64,000 nt of DNA from UBA1413 sp964552955 (GCA_964552955.1 CAZKIU010000004.1:56504-120503), one strand, 5' to 3'; shown: positions 1-8,371, counted from the first letter of the stretch. Program-made: numbers and translations. The notes: generated by a model from the letters alone, not told the origin.

Positions 1-113
1 GCACCGATTCTGCCAAAGATCCTCTTCTTTTCAAACCAACCGTAAATCATAACGGTAATCCCGGCAAATATGGCCCATTGCGGTATGGTGATTATCGTGT
101 AGTTGCTGATCAT
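1..113 (-). CDS. Partial small membrane protein, N-terminal 37 residues
   Basis: Only the first 37 codons lie in the window; the gene runs off the left edge. The visible peptide has a short polar start, one hydrophobic stretch at about residues 7-25 (ending VMIYGW) and then a basic segment (FEKKRIFGRIG), the pattern of an N-terminal membrane anchor with a cytoplasmic continuation. The ATG is preceded directly by AAGAGGG, and an exact TAnnTTTG promoter element lies 24 bases upstream, which is why I believe this short reading frame. It is divergent from the HAD phosphatase gene. No function can be assigned from 37 residues. Confidence 0.5.
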   Translation of the reverse strand, partial: MISNYTIITIPQWAIFAGITVMIYGWFEKKRIFGRIG

Positions 114-137
114 CCCTCTTAATTTGCACTTACTCTT

Positions 138-145
138 CAAAAATA
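138..145 (-). promoter_or_regulatory. -7 promoter element, TATTTTTG
   Basis: On the minus strand the bases read TATTTTTG, an exact match to the Bacteroidota -7 consensus TAnnTTTG, ending 24 bases before the ATG of the partial membrane protein at 113. A divergent element for the plus-strand gene lies 41 bases away. No clear -33 TTTG is seen. Confidence 0.5.
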
Positions 146-186
146 ACCTAAAAAACGGTCAGTACCTATTGTCAGGTAAAGAATGT

Positions 187-194
187 TAATTTTG
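187..194 (+). promoter_or_regulatory. -7 promoter element, TAATTTTG
   Basis: TAATTTTG matches the Bacteroidota -7 consensus TAnnTTTG and lies 33 bases before the TTG start of the HAD gene at 228. A TTG at 169-171 is a possible but poorly spaced -33 partner. Confidence 0.5.
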
Positions 195-227
195 CAGGCT
201 GAATTAATACTTTGTAAATAAATAGTT

Positions 228-851
228 TTGGAAAGAATAAAAGTAGATCCTGCGGCCCGGGGGCTGATTTTTGACCTGGATGGAACCATTGCCGACACTA
301 TGCCGATCCATTATGTGGCCTACAGGAACATCCTGAAGGAGTATGATGTGGATTTTCGCGTGGAGCACTTCAATGCCATGGCTGGCATCCCTGTCATTCA
401 GTCCATGGAACGCATCATGGAATTGTACGGGGTCTCCCTGGACCCTGTAAAAGTCGGGCTTCTCAAAGAGAAAGAGTATGAAAGGCAGATGCATCTGATG
501 AAACCCATAGAACCCGTGGTGGAGCTGATCCGGCAGTATTACGGCCGGTTGCCTATGGCGGTGGGAACCGGGGGATTCAGGCATCTGGCCTGGAAAACGC
601 TGGAGATCCTGGATCTTAAAAAATGCTTTACCCATCTGGTCGCTTCGGAGGATGTGGAACGGCATAAACCCCATCCGGATACCTTCCTGAAATGCGCGGA
701 ACTGATGGGGGTGGAACCCCGTTACTGCCAGGTTTTTGAGGATGGTCGTCTGGGAATGGAAGCCGCCCGCAGAGCTGGTATGATGGTGGTCGACGTCACC
801 GCTTTCTATCAGGTGTCTATCGGTCAGCCTCTTGAGGGAATCACCGGTTGA
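228..851 (+). CDS. HAD-superfamily phosphatase, beta-phosphoglucomutase-like
   Basis: A 207-residue haloacid dehalogenase hydrolase of the subclass with an alpha-helical cap. Motif I is FDLDGTIAD (about residues 15-23), where the first Asp forms the phospho-enzyme; motif II is the Gly/Thr region VGTGG; motif III/IV is KPHPDTFLKCAELMGVEP followed by VFEDGRLGMEAARRAGM. Such proteins act on small sugar phosphates or phosphonates in the cytoplasm; the substrate cannot be read from sequence. The start is TTG at 228: it is the only usable start before motif I and aligns position for position with the ATG start of the paralogue at 24317-24925. The stop overlaps the region upstream of the next gene. 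Confidence 0.88.
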   Translation: MERIKVDPAARGLIFDLDGTIADTMPIHYVAYRNILKEYDVDFRVEHFNAMAGIPVIQSMERIMELYGVSLDPVKVGLLKEKEYERQMHLMKPIEPVVELIRQYYGRLPMAVGTGGFRHLAWKTLEILDLKKCFTHLVASEDVERHKPHPDTFLKCAELMGVEPRYCQVFEDGRLGMEAARRAGMMVVDVTAFYQVSIGQPLEGITG

Positions 852-855
852 GGTG

Positions 856-930
856 CAGCATGGATGAGATCAGCATGGAAAGGATCCACATGGAAGGGCG
901 CCGTATGAAAGGGGTCAGCCGTAAGGGTGC
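856..930 (+). repeat. Degenerate 15-base tandem repeat, about 5 copies
   Basis: Successive 15-mers CAGCATGGATGAGAT (856), CAGCATGGAAAGGAT (871), CCACATGGAAGGGCG (886), CCGTATGAAAGGGGT (901) and a weaker one at 916. Each of the first four holds an in-frame ATG, so the predicted N-terminus of the next gene has Met every five residues. This looks like an intergenic minisatellite read as coding sequence. Confidence 0.6.
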
Positions 931-2092
931 CGGGGAAGACCGGGAAGGAACCGTTTTAAGTACGGCCTCCGGAAGCAGAAGGTTGAGGAGATGGAGGATC
1001 TTCGGTCTGTCCTGGCAGGGGAGTCTTCCTGCGGGAGCTGCAGTATTGTTTTTAATGTTGCTCTCTCTTTTGCTTCTTCCTACGCAGGGCTGTAAACCTG
1101 ATCGTAAAACAGCTGTCCGGGGGCCTGCTGCCGAAGCTCCGCGCCTCATCTTCGCCTTTTATAACGTCGAGAATCTTTATGATACCCATGATGATCCCCG
1201 TTCCGGGGGGGACGATGAATTTCTACCTTCCGGAAGGAAACAGTGGGATCCTACCAGATACCAGGAAAAGCTCCAGGGTTTATCGGAGGCCCTGCGTGAT
1301 TTGGGTGGGGAGGAGTTGCCGGCCGTAATAGGTTTTTGTGAAGTGGAGAACCGGAAGGTAGTGGAGGAGCTGATGGCCATGCCTGCCCTGGCTGCCGGAA
1401 ACTACCAGGTGGTTCATTATGACGACCGCGACAGCCGCGGTATTGACCTGGCTCTGGCTTACCGTCCCGACCAGATCACCGTCGAAGAACATCAGCTGAT
1501 CCCTGTAAGGAAAGAACGGGGAGGATCCCTGGCCCGCGGCTTGCTCTCGGTCACCGCCAGAAGCGAAAACGGTGAAACCTTTCATATCTTTGTCAGTCAC
1601 TGGCCTTCGCGCGACGACAGGGATCAGAACAAGGAAGAAGGTCGTAAACGAACAGCCGCCGCGCTGCGGGAGGCCGCATCATCCCTCCTGACGAAGGACA
1701 CCCACACGCATGTGGTTATCATGGGTGATATGAACGATGAACCTTCTGATGAAAGCCTCCTGGAGGTCCTGAAAGCCCTGCCTCCGGAACAAAGCCAGGC
1801 TACGGATTTGGCTAATCTGATGTTCCCTTCCATGGAGAAAGGCCATGGCTCTTATCTCTACCAGGGGGAGTGGAAGATGCTTGACAACCTCGTGGTTTCG
1901 GGTTCACTCCTTGATCACGACGGATACAGCGTAGAACAGGGACGAGGCTTCGTCTTCAGCAACTCCGGCATGGAGTTCCGCAACCGGTCAGGCCAGATCT
2001 CTCCCGACAGAAGCTATGTAGGTGACCGCTATACCGGAGGCATCAGCGACCACTTCCCGGTCTATTTTACACTGACAATGAAAGACAAATAG
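860..2092 (+). CDS. Endonuclease/exonuclease/phosphatase-fold lipoprotein
   Basis: A secreted protein of the EEP (DNase I-like) fold. Visible motifs in order are FYNVENLYD, the metal-binding Glu in GFCEVEN, RDSRGIDLAL, VSHWPSR, the GDMNDEPSD loop and the terminal SDHFPVYF with the catalytic His. The fold covers nucleases, sphingomyelinases and inositol phosphatases; which one is unknown. Before the domain lies a hydrophobic segment ending LLPTQGC, a good lipobox, so the mature protein is probably a lipid-anchored outer-membrane or periplasmic protein. The start is uncertain: the first 25 codons are 15-base repeats, and the TTG at 983 (giving an RRWR n-region before the hydrophobic core) is a plausible true start. 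Confidence 0.85.
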   Translation: MDEISMERIHMEGRRMKGVSRKGAGEDREGTVLSTASGSRRLRRWRIFGLSWQGSLPAGAAVLFLMLLSLLLLPTQGCKPDRKTAVRGPAAEAPRLIFAFYNVENLYDTHDDPRSGGDDEFLPSGRKQWDPTRYQEKLQGLSEALRDLGGEELPAVIGFCEVENRKVVEELMAMPALAAGNYQVVHYDDRDSRGIDLALAYRPDQITVEEHQLIPVRKERGGSLARGLLSVTARSENGETFHIFVSHWPSRDDRDQNKEEGRKRTAAALREAASSLLTKDTHTHVVIMGDMNDEPSDESLLEVLKALPPEQSQATDLANLMFPSMEKGHGSYLYQGEWKMLDNLVVSGSLLDHDGYSVEQGRGFVFSNSGMEFRNRSGQISPDRSYVGDRYTGGISDHFPVYFTLTMKDK

Positions 2093-2108
2093 TCGGGAGT
2101 CGGGAGTC

Positions 2109-2208
2109 NNNNNNNNNNNNNNNNNNNNNNNNNNNNNNNNNNNNNNNNNNNNNNNNNNNNNNNNNNNNNNNNNNNNNNNNNNNNNNNNNNNNNNNNNNNN
2201 NNNNNNNN
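2109..2208. other. Assembly gap (100 N) in GGGAGTC repeat
   Basis: Exactly 100 N. The left flank is two tandem GGGAGTC units; no identical sequence flanks the gap, so it is likely a real gap of unknown length in a repetitive spacer. The start of uvrB lies only nine bases to its right. Confidence 0.95.
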
Positions 2209-2217
2209 AACGGAAGA

Positions 2218-4251
2218 ATGGAATTCAGGATAGTATCGGATTACCGGCCGACGGGGGATCAACCCGAGGCGATCCGTCAGCTGACAGAAGGGTTGGTGAA
2301 CGGGGAGAAGTACCAGACCCTGCTGGGGGTAACAGGGTCGGGGAAGACTTTTACCATGGCTAATGTAGTAGAGAAGGTACAGCGCCCCACGCTGATCCTG
2401 AGCCACAATAAAACCCTGGCCGCTCAGCTCTACGGGGAGATGAAACAGTTCTTTCCTGATAACGCCGTGGAGTATTTTGTCTCCTATTACGATTACTACC
2501 AGCCTGAGGCTTATATTCCCACCTCCGACACCTATATTGAGAAGGACCTCTCCATCAACAAGGATATCGAGAAGCTGCGGCTGAGTTCCACCTCTGCTCT
2601 TCTTTCGGGGCGCAGGGATGTCATTGTGGTCTCTTCGGTTTCCTGTCTATACGGTATCGGGAATCCGGATGATTTCCATGCCAATGTGATCACCCTGGAC
2701 CGGGGGCAGGTGATCAGCCGCAATGCGGTTTTACACCGGCTGGTGGATGCCCTGTATTCGCGGAGTGAGGTAGAATTCCAGCGAGGCCATTTCCGGGTCA
2801 GGGGAGATACGGTGGATATTTTTCCCGCCTATGCAGATACCGCCGTCAGGGTGCTCTTCTGGGGGGATGAGGTAGAGGAGATCAGTACCTTTGATCCTGT
2901 TTCGGGGGGGGTGATCCAAACCCAGGAGCAGGTGGTCATTTATCCGGCCAACATCTTTGTGACCACCCGGGAGCGGATGCAGCAGGCGATACGACATATC
3001 CAGGATGACCTGGTCCGTCAGATTGAATTCTTCAGGGAGATCGGGAAGCCACTGGAAGCCAAGCGGATTCAGGAGCGGGTGGAGTATGACATGGAGATGA
3101 TGAAGGAGCTGGGATATTGTCCGGGCATTGAAAACTACTCCCGCTATTTTGACGGCCGGTCCCCCGGCACGCGACCTTTCTGTCTGCTGGATTATTTCCC
3201 GGATGATTTTCTGACCATCGTTGATGAGAGCCATGTGACCTTGCCGCAGATCAGGGCTATGTTCGGGGGGGATCGCTCCCGGAAGGTGACGCTGGTGGAC
3301 TTTGGTTTCCGGCTTCCGGCGGCCATCGACAACCGGCCGCTGACCTTCGATGAGTTTGAGGGGCTGGTAGGGCAAATCGTTTACGTGAGTGCTACGCCTG
3401 CCGATTATGAGCTGGCCCGCTGTGAAGGGGTGGTGGTAGAGCAGTTGATCCGGCCCACTGGATTGCTGGATCCTGAGATCGAGGTGCGCCCCTCACGCAA
3501 CCAGATCGATGACCTGATGCATGAGATCAGCCTCCGCAGTGGGCGGAATGAACGTACCCTGGTGACGACCCTGACCAAACGGATGGCTGAGGAGCTCACC
3601 CGTTATCTTTCCGACAACGGGGTGAAAACCCGCTATATCCATTCCGATGTGGAAACCCTGGAACGGGTGGAGATCATGGAGCAGCTCCGCAAGGGGATTT
3701 TTGATGTTCTGGTGGGCATCAACCTGCTGCGGGAAGGGCTCGACCTGCCCGAGGTATCGCTGGTGGCCATCCTGGATGCCGATAAGGAGGGGTTCCTCAG
3801 GTCGGAACGCTCCCTGACCCAAACGGCCGGGCGGGCTGCCCGTAACCTCAACGGAAGAGTGATCATGTACGCCTCCAAAATCACGGATTCGATGCAGAGA
3901 ACCATCGACGCCACCAATTACCGGCGTGAGAAACAGCTTAAATACAACGAGGAGCATCATATCACCCCGCAACAGATCATCAAACCCACCCGCGAAATCA
4001 TCGGCTATGAATTCCGGAGTGATAAGCAGGATGAGTTCTCCTACTCGGGAGGGTCAGGGCACCAGGATGTGGCTGCCGATCCTGTGGTGCGCTTCATGAC
4101 CCCCGAGGCGCTCCAGAAAACCATTGCCGCCACCAAAAAGGAGATGCAGGCCGCCGCCAAACATCTTGACTTCCTCGAGGCCGCCCGCCTGCGCGATGAG
4201 ATGTTCCGCCTTCAGGAACTGCTTAAGGAAAAGGAAAAACAAAAAAGCTGA
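2218..4251 (+). CDS. uvrB: UvrABC excision nuclease subunit UvrB
   Basis: A 677-residue UvrB, the DNA-damage verifying helicase-like subunit of nucleotide excision repair in the cytoplasm. It has the usual full length. Walker A is GVTGSGKTFT (about residues 38-47), the beta-hairpin region is YYDYYQPEAYIPTSDTYIEK, Walker B is the DESH box in TIVDESHVTLPQ, and helicase motifs V and VI appear in GINLLREGLDLPE and QTAGRAARN. The C-terminus carries a UVR motif (KHLDFLEAARLRDEMFRL) that contacts UvrC. The start is taken at ATG 2218, directly after the N run; MEFRIVSDYRPTGDQPEAI fits the family N-terminus, so nothing seems lost. The promoter is inside the gap. Confidence 0.98.
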   Translation: MEFRIVSDYRPTGDQPEAIRQLTEGLVNGEKYQTLLGVTGSGKTFTMANVVEKVQRPTLILSHNKTLAAQLYGEMKQFFPDNAVEYFVSYYDYYQPEAYIPTSDTYIEKDLSINKDIEKLRLSSTSALLSGRRDVIVVSSVSCLYGIGNPDDFHANVITLDRGQVISRNAVLHRLVDALYSRSEVEFQRGHFRVRGDTVDIFPAYADTAVRVLFWGDEVEEISTFDPVSGGVIQTQEQVVIYPANIFVTTRERMQQAIRHIQDDLVRQIEFFREIGKPLEAKRIQERVEYDMEMMKELGYCPGIENYSRYFDGRSPGTRPFCLLDYFPDDFLTIVDESHVTLPQIRAMFGGDRSRKVTLVDFGFRLPAAIDNRPLTFDEFEGLVGQIVYVSATPADYELARCEGVVVEQLIRPTGLLDPEIEVRPSRNQIDDLMHEISLRSGRNERTLVTTLTKRMAEELTRYLSDNGVKTRYIHSDVETLERVEIMEQLRKGIFDVLVGINLLREGLDLPEVSLVAILDADKEGFLRSERSLTQTAGRAARNLNGRVIMYASKITDSMQRTIDATNYRREKQLKYNEEHHITPQQIIKPTREIIGYEFRSDKQDEFSYSGGSGHQDVAADPVVRFMTPEALQKTIAATKKEMQAAAKHLDFLEAARLRDEMFRLQELLKEKEKQKS

Positions 4252-4330
4252 CCATCCTGGGTGACGATCCTGCCGATGATTACAGGTGACGAACAGGGCC
4301 GGCCATCAGAGCTGATCATTGGTTTTTTGT

Positions 4331-4338
4331 TATTTTTG
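4331..4338 (+). promoter_or_regulatory. -7 promoter element, TATTTTTG
   Basis: Exact TAnnTTTG match 82 bases upstream of smpB. The leader between it and the start carries three spaced copies of GGAGATGA (4365-4415), each resembling a ribosome binding site plus ATGA; only the last precedes the smpB start. Confidence 0.55.
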
Positions 4339-4420
4339 CAACTCCCGGCTGTTAAGGAGACCCCGGAGATGAGTGGAGGAAACTCGGGAGATGAATTGAG
4401 TAGACACGGGAGATGAAACC

Positions 4421-4879
4421 ATGACCCAACTGCAGAACAATATTGTCATTAAAAACAAGAAGGCTTTCTTCGAATATGAAATCATAGAAAGCCTGGTCGC
4501 CGGCATTCAGTTGGTAGGGACCGAGATCAAGTCCATCCGCAATGGCAAGGCCAACCTGACCGATTCCTACTGTCAGTTTGCCGGCAATGAGCTGTACGTG
4601 AAGAACCTCCATATTTCCGAGTATGAACTGGGAACCTGCAACAACCATATAGCAAAACGGGACCGCAAGCTATTGTTGCAACGCAGGGAGCTGGTCAAGT
4701 GGCAGCGCAAGATCAAAGAGACCGGGCTGACCCTTGTTCCGCTGAAGCTTTTTCTGAATGAGAAAGGGCTGGCCAAGCTGGAAATAGCCCTCTGCCGCGG
4801 TAAGAAGATCTATGATAAGCGCGAAAGCATCAGGGAAAAAGATAACCGCCGCGATCAGGAAAGACAAAATCGCTTCTAA
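4421..4879 (+). CDS. smpB: SsrA-binding protein SmpB
   Basis: A 152-residue SmpB, the partner of tmRNA in rescue of stalled ribosomes. The OB-fold core is visible as KAFFEYEIIESLVAGIQLVG-type sequence, then GTEIKSIRNGKANL, YVKNLHISEYELG and LTLVPLKLFLNEKGLAKLEIALCRGKK. The C-terminal tail (KIYDKRESIREKDNRRDQERQ) is the basic helix that enters the empty decoding site. Length and motif order are standard. It is transcribed from its own promoter and faces dinB tail to tail. The ssrA RNA gene is not in this window. Confidence 0.97.
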   Translation: MTQLQNNIVIKNKKAFFEYEIIESLVAGIQLVGTEIKSIRNGKANLTDSYCQFAGNELYVKNLHISEYELGTCNNHIAKRDRKLLLQRRELVKWQRKIKETGLTLVPLKLFLNEKGLAKLEIALCRGKKIYDKRESIREKDNRRDQERQNRF

Positions 4880-4959
4880 CCCATCCTGAAGGGCTCTTGA
4901 GGCTCATTCCGCTCATCAGGCGCTTCATGCCCCGGATTCGGGAGCGCTTCTGCTTTATT

Positions 4960-5012
4960 GGACCTCCGCTTCATTATCTGACCTCCGCTGCTTGAAGGAC
5001 CTCCACTTCCGG
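4960..5012. repeat. Short imperfect GACCTCC repeats between smpB and dinB
   Basis: Three loosely spaced copies of GGACCTCC/TGACCTCC followed by GCT or ACT lie in the 163-base space between the convergent smpB and dinB genes. No clear terminator hairpin with a T tract was found here. Confidence 0.4.
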
Positions 5013-5042
5013 GCGCTGATTCTCACAGACCTGCTATTATTG

Positions 5043-6182
5043 TTATAAGGCAGAGGCACTGTGAATGGCCTGCTTGCCGAATTTTTTCCGGATGGTATCG
5101 AGGCTTTGGTAGAGTCTGATCATCTCAGGAGCGTCTTCGAAGAGGTTCATCTGGTAGCTCCCGGTGATCAGGCGGCTCAGTCTGACCCCTACCAGCCTGA
5201 TCAGCATTCTCCGGTTGTAAAGCTGCCAGAAGAGGGATCTGGCCACCTCCTTCAGCACATGATCAAAGGAGGTGTAGGGGATCACTTTCTGCAGGGTGTG
5301 GGTGTCGAAGTTGGCATACCGGATTTTTACGGTAACACAGGAGGCCATTTTTTCCTGGTTCCGGAGTTCAAAGGCGAGTTCTTCGGTCATCCTCAGGATG
5401 ATTCTTTCGAGCTGTCTGACATCGGTGGTGTCCTGTTCGAAAGTCCGTTCCGAACTCATCGATTTCTGTTGGCTCCAGGGCTGTACCGGGGAAGGATCTA
5501 CGCCGTTGGCCTTTCTCCAGATGGAAAGGCCGTTCTGCCCCAGTACCCGGACCATCAACTCCTGGGGAATGGTACTCAGGGTGCCAATGGTGATGATGCC
5601 CATGGAACGTAGGAGTTTGTATGTCTGAGGTCCCAGCATTGGGATCTTCCGGATGGAGAGGGGGTAGAGGAAGGGCTGGACAATGGAAATAGGGACGTTG
5701 CGCAATCCGTTGGGTTTGGCCTCTCCTGTGGCGATCTTCGAGACCGTTTTATTCACCGATAGCCCCAGCGATACGGGCAACCCTGTTTCACGGATGATCC
5801 GCTGCCGCAATTCGGTGCTCCATTTCAGGCACCCAAAGAAATGGTCGAGCCCCGTGAGGTCAAGGTAGTGCTCATCAATGGAAGCTTTCTCATAGATGGG
5901 TGCAGCTCCGGCAATGATGTCGGTCACCATGTCGGAATAACGGGAGTACTGCTCCATGTCCCCCCTGATCTGAATGGCCTCACTGCACAGCTGACGGGCC
6001 ATTTTCATGGGCATCCCCGAATGGACCCCGAAGGAGCGCGCTTCATAGCTGCAGCCTGCCACCACGCCCCGGTCTGACACCCCTCCCACCACCACAGGCT
6101 TCCCTACCAACCTGGGATTCATCAGCCGTTCCACCGAAACAAAAAAGGTGTCCATGTCTATATGCGCTATACTTCGTTCCAT
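5043..6182 (-). CDS. dinB: Y-family DNA polymerase IV (DinB-like)
   Basis: A translesion polymerase of about 379 residues. The palm motif IDMDTFFVSVE near the N-terminus supplies the first metal-binding Asp, and ASIDEHYLDLTG supplies the SIDE acidic pair. The helix-hairpin-helix region follows at IRKIPMLGPQTYKLLRSMGI and the little-finger domain ends the protein. QMNLF near the C-terminus fits the beta-clamp binding pentapeptide. I start at the ATG giving MERSIAHIDMDTFF (6182); an upstream ATG at 6209 would add nine residues. It is divergent from a LexA-like self-cleaving repressor across 140 bases containing repeated half-sites, so damage-inducible control is likely. Confidence 0.94.
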   Translation of the reverse strand: MERSIAHIDMDTFFVSVERLMNPRLVGKPVVVGGVSDRGVVAGCSYEARSFGVHSGMPMKMARQLCSEAIQIRGDMEQYSRYSDMVTDIIAGAAPIYEKASIDEHYLDLTGLDHFFGCLKWSTELRQRIIRETGLPVSLGLSVNKTVSKIATGEAKPNGLRNVPISIVQPFLYPLSIRKIPMLGPQTYKLLRSMGIITIGTLSTIPQELMVRVLGQNGLSIWRKANGVDPSPVQPWSQQKSMSSERTFEQDTTDVRQLERIILRMTEELAFELRNQEKMASCVTVKIRYANFDTHTLQKVIPYTSFDHVLKEVARSLFWQLYNRRMLIRLVGVRLSRLITGSYQMNLFEDAPEMIRLYQSLDTIRKKFGKQAIHSASAL

Positions 6183-6270
6183 CTTCTGTTTCTTCTCCCA
6201 TCGCCCCAACCCAGGGAGTGGTCTGAAAAATCTGAGGCTTATAGCTGATTTTTTGACCGTTTACCCTGTT

Positions 6271-6313
6271 TTGATTAAAAAATAATCATTATATTCGTCA
6301 TTAATTTAATCAA
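6271..6313. promoter_or_regulatory. Candidate operator cluster between dinB and XRE/S24 repressor
   Basis: Three half-sites: TGATTA at 6272-6277, TAATCA at 6283-6288 and TAATCA at 6307-6312. The first two form a perfect 6-base inverted repeat with a five-A spacer. TTGATTAAA (6271-6279) and TTTAATCAA (6305-6313) form a 9-base inverted repeat with a longer spacing. A near-consensus -7 element, TATATTCG (6290-6297), for the repressor gene lies between the half-sites, so a bound dimer would block it. That the adjacent repressor binds here is inference from position. Confidence 0.5.
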
Positions 6314-6322
6314 TATTGGGAT

Positions 6323-7126
6323 ATGTTGTTTGCGAAGAACATTAAATTTTTGCGGAAGCGTAAGAAGCGCACGCAGGACGAGGTGGCTGAAGCGCTGGGG
6401 ATGAAGCGTTCGACGCTGAGTGGTTATGAGAATGAGGTGGCCATGCCGGGGATTCCGGCGCTGATTTTGTTTTCCAACTACTATGGTATGGCGGTGGATA
6501 CCCTGGTGAAGGTGGATTTGAGTGCCCTGACCGGCCACCAGCTCTACATGCTGGAACACGGGGAGGATGTTTTTCTCAGGGGAGGTAAGCTGAGGGTACT
6601 GGCCACCACGGTTGACCGGGAGAACCGGGAGAACATCGAGCTGGTGCCAGAGAAGGCCAAGGCAGGATATACCCGGGGTTTCTTTGATCCGGAGTACATC
6701 AGTGAGCTGCCCCGCTACCAGTTGCCGTTTCTGCCGGCCGACCGGAAATACCGTACCTTTCAGGTGAGCGGGGACTCGATGCTGCCGGTTCCTGATGGGG
6801 CCTGGGTGACCGGGGAGTTTGTCCAGGACTGGTTCTCACTTTCCGGAGGGACACCCTGTATCGTGTTGACCCTGGATGAGGGTATTGTCTTTAAGATCGT
6901 GGAGAACCACCTCTCCGAAAAGGGGGGATTCAGGCTGGTCTCCCTCAATACCGCCTATGAGCCCTATATGGTCAGTGGTTCTGATGTCAGGGAAATCTGG
7001 CGTTTTGTCAACTACACCAGCGCTGAGATCCCAGCCGGGAATCCCTCCGGCGAATGGATCAGCCGCACGTTGGAGACGATCCAGACCGACCTTAAGGTCA
7101 TCAGGGAAAAAGTCGTCGGGGGGTAG
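6323..7126 (+). CDS. XRE-family repressor with S24 self-cleavage domain (LexA/CI-like)
   Basis: A 267-residue transcription factor. Residues about 5-62 form an XRE helix-turn-helix (TQDEVAEALGMKRSTLSGYE). The C-terminal half is a peptidase S24 domain with all parts of the autocleavage machinery: a scissile Ala114-Gly115 in KAKAGYTRGF, the nucleophile Ser152 in SGDSMLP and Lys191 in IVFKIVEN. Spacing of Ser and Lys (39) is close to that in LexA and UmuD. Such proteins are cleaved when RecA filaments form on damaged DNA. It is divergent from dinB, so the pair resembles a stand-alone SOS switch. A phage-type repressor is the alternative, but there are no phage genes nearby. Confidence 0.88.
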   Translation: MLFAKNIKFLRKRKKRTQDEVAEALGMKRSTLSGYENEVAMPGIPALILFSNYYGMAVDTLVKVDLSALTGHQLYMLEHGEDVFLRGGKLRVLATTVDRENRENIELVPEKAKAGYTRGFFDPEYISELPRYQLPFLPADRKYRTFQVSGDSMLPVPDGAWVTGEFVQDWFSLSGGTPCIVLTLDEGIVFKIVENHLSEKGGFRLVSLNTAYEPYMVSGSDVREIWRFVNYTSAEIPAGNPSGEWISRTLETIQTDLKVIREKVVGG

Positions 7127-7242
7127 TCGCACTCCCGGATCCTCCCTTTTCAGGTGGGGGATGAAAAAATTCCATATAAATCCTCATCCCGTGCAACATC
7201 GGGAAACCCATTGTCGTCATTGATCCGGAAAACAAAGTACGC

Positions 7243-7797
7243 TTGGAAACGGAATACCAGAATATACACCAGTCGCTGATAGAGGGTTGCCGTGCCGGGG
7301 AGGCCAGGGCTCAAACGGAGCTTTACAACATCTACTGCAAGAGCATGTACAACGTGAGCCTCCGGATTACCGGGAACAGCGCCGATGCCGAAGATGTGAT
7401 GCAGGAGGCTTTTCTGAGTGCCTTCCGCAAGATCGGCAGTTATGAGGGGAAGGTGAGTTTTGGCGCCTGGCTGCGCAGGATCGTGATCAACCGTTCGTTG
7501 GATTGTCTGAAAAAAAGAAAGGTCAGGTTCGAGGAAGTCACCGAAAGGAATGGCGGTATGGAGCCTGGCGGGGGGGGGCCCGGAGAATCCGAACTCCTGC
7601 AAATCCGCAGGGCCATCGCTTCCCTTCCCGACGGATACCGGGTGGTTCTTACCCTTCACCTCATCGAAGGATACCCCCATGAGGAGATCAGCAAGATGTT
7701 GCATATCAGTCATTCGGCTGTTCGCACCCAATACATGAGGGCTAAGAACCGGCTGAAAGAGATGGTAAGGAAAGAAGATGTTTTTTCATATAACTGA
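7243..7797 (+). CDS. ECF-type RNA polymerase sigma factor
   Basis: A 184-residue sigma-70 family protein with only regions 2 and 4. Region 2 contains ELYNIYCKSMYNVSLRITGN and DAEDVMQEAFLSAFRKI; region 4 contains SLPDGYRVVLTLHLIEGYPHEEISKML with a helix-turn-helix ending in RTQYMRAKNRL. A Gly-rich linker (PGGGGPGES) joins them. It would direct core polymerase to a small regulon, held in check by the membrane protein encoded next. The only reasonable start is TTG at 7243; no ATG precedes region 2. Its stop overlaps the start of the anti-sigma gene (TGATG at 7795-7799), so the two are translationally coupled. Confidence 0.93.
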   Translation: METEYQNIHQSLIEGCRAGEARAQTELYNIYCKSMYNVSLRITGNSADAEDVMQEAFLSAFRKIGSYEGKVSFGAWLRRIVINRSLDCLKKRKVRFEEVTERNGGMEPGGGGPGESELLQIRRAIASLPDGYRVVLTLHLIEGYPHEEISKMLHISHSAVRTQYMRAKNRLKEMVRKEDVFSYN

Positions 7798-8369
7798 TGG
7801 TCATGGAAGAGAGAGATGAAATAGAGCAACTGATAATGGCCCACCGGAGTAATTTTGATACCGCGGAGCTACCGCAGGGGCATCTGGAGCGGTTTCAGCG
7901 GCGTCTGGAGCAGGAGAGAAGGGTGAAGCCTCTTTTTCAGGGGAGGATATGGAAGGTGGCTGCGGCGGTGATCTTTCTATTTCTGGCAGGTAACCAGGCG
8001 CGGATCTGGCTGGTTCCGGAGAAGGAGACTCCCACAACCCTGGCCGCCCTCTCGCCGGAGTATGCTGAGGTGGAATTCTATTACACCCGGGCCATTCAGT
8101 CGGGTATGGAGCACCTCTCGTATCTGACAGGGAGCGGTGTAATTTCAGCACAGGACAACGCCATCATGCAGGAGGAATTCCGGGAGTTTGAAACACGGTA
8201 CAAAATCCTGCAGGAGGAGCTTCAAGCCAATCCCTACGATGAACGGGTCATCAATGCCATGATTGAATATTATCAGGCCCGGCTTCAAGTGATCAACATG
8301 GTTCTGAGTAAGCTGGAAGAGGTCAGACAACAGAATGACGGAGAGGGTGGCCGTCCCCAGCCCCTGTAA
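7797..8369 (+). CDS. Putative single-pass anti-sigma factor
   Basis: A 190-residue protein whose start overlaps the stop of the sigma factor. Residues 1-50 are charged and contain the pattern seen at the start of Bacteroidota anti-sigma factors (FDTAELPQGHLERFQRRL). One transmembrane segment follows (KVAAAVIFLFLAG, about residues 53-68). The remaining 120 residues would be periplasmic and are mostly helical with heptad-like spacing. Expected role: bind the ECF sigma factor at the inner membrane and release it on an envelope signal. There is no zinc-binding HxxxCxxC motif, so it is not a ZAS-type protein. Function rests on position and topology. Confidence 0.75.
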   Translation: MVMEERDEIEQLIMAHRSNFDTAELPQGHLERFQRRLEQERRVKPLFQGRIWKVAAAVIFLFLAGNQARIWLVPEKETPTTLAALSPEYAEVEFYYTRAIQSGMEHLSYLTGSGVISAQDNAIMQEEFREFETRYKILQEELQANPYDERVINAMIEYYQARLQVINMVLSKLEEVRQQNDGEGGRPQPL

Positions 8370-8371
8370 AC

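Noticed and set aside
223..230. TAGTTTTG as the promoter of the HAD gene at 228
   Set aside because: It overlaps the TTG start codon that aligns exactly with the paralogue start; the octamer at 187-194 is better placed.
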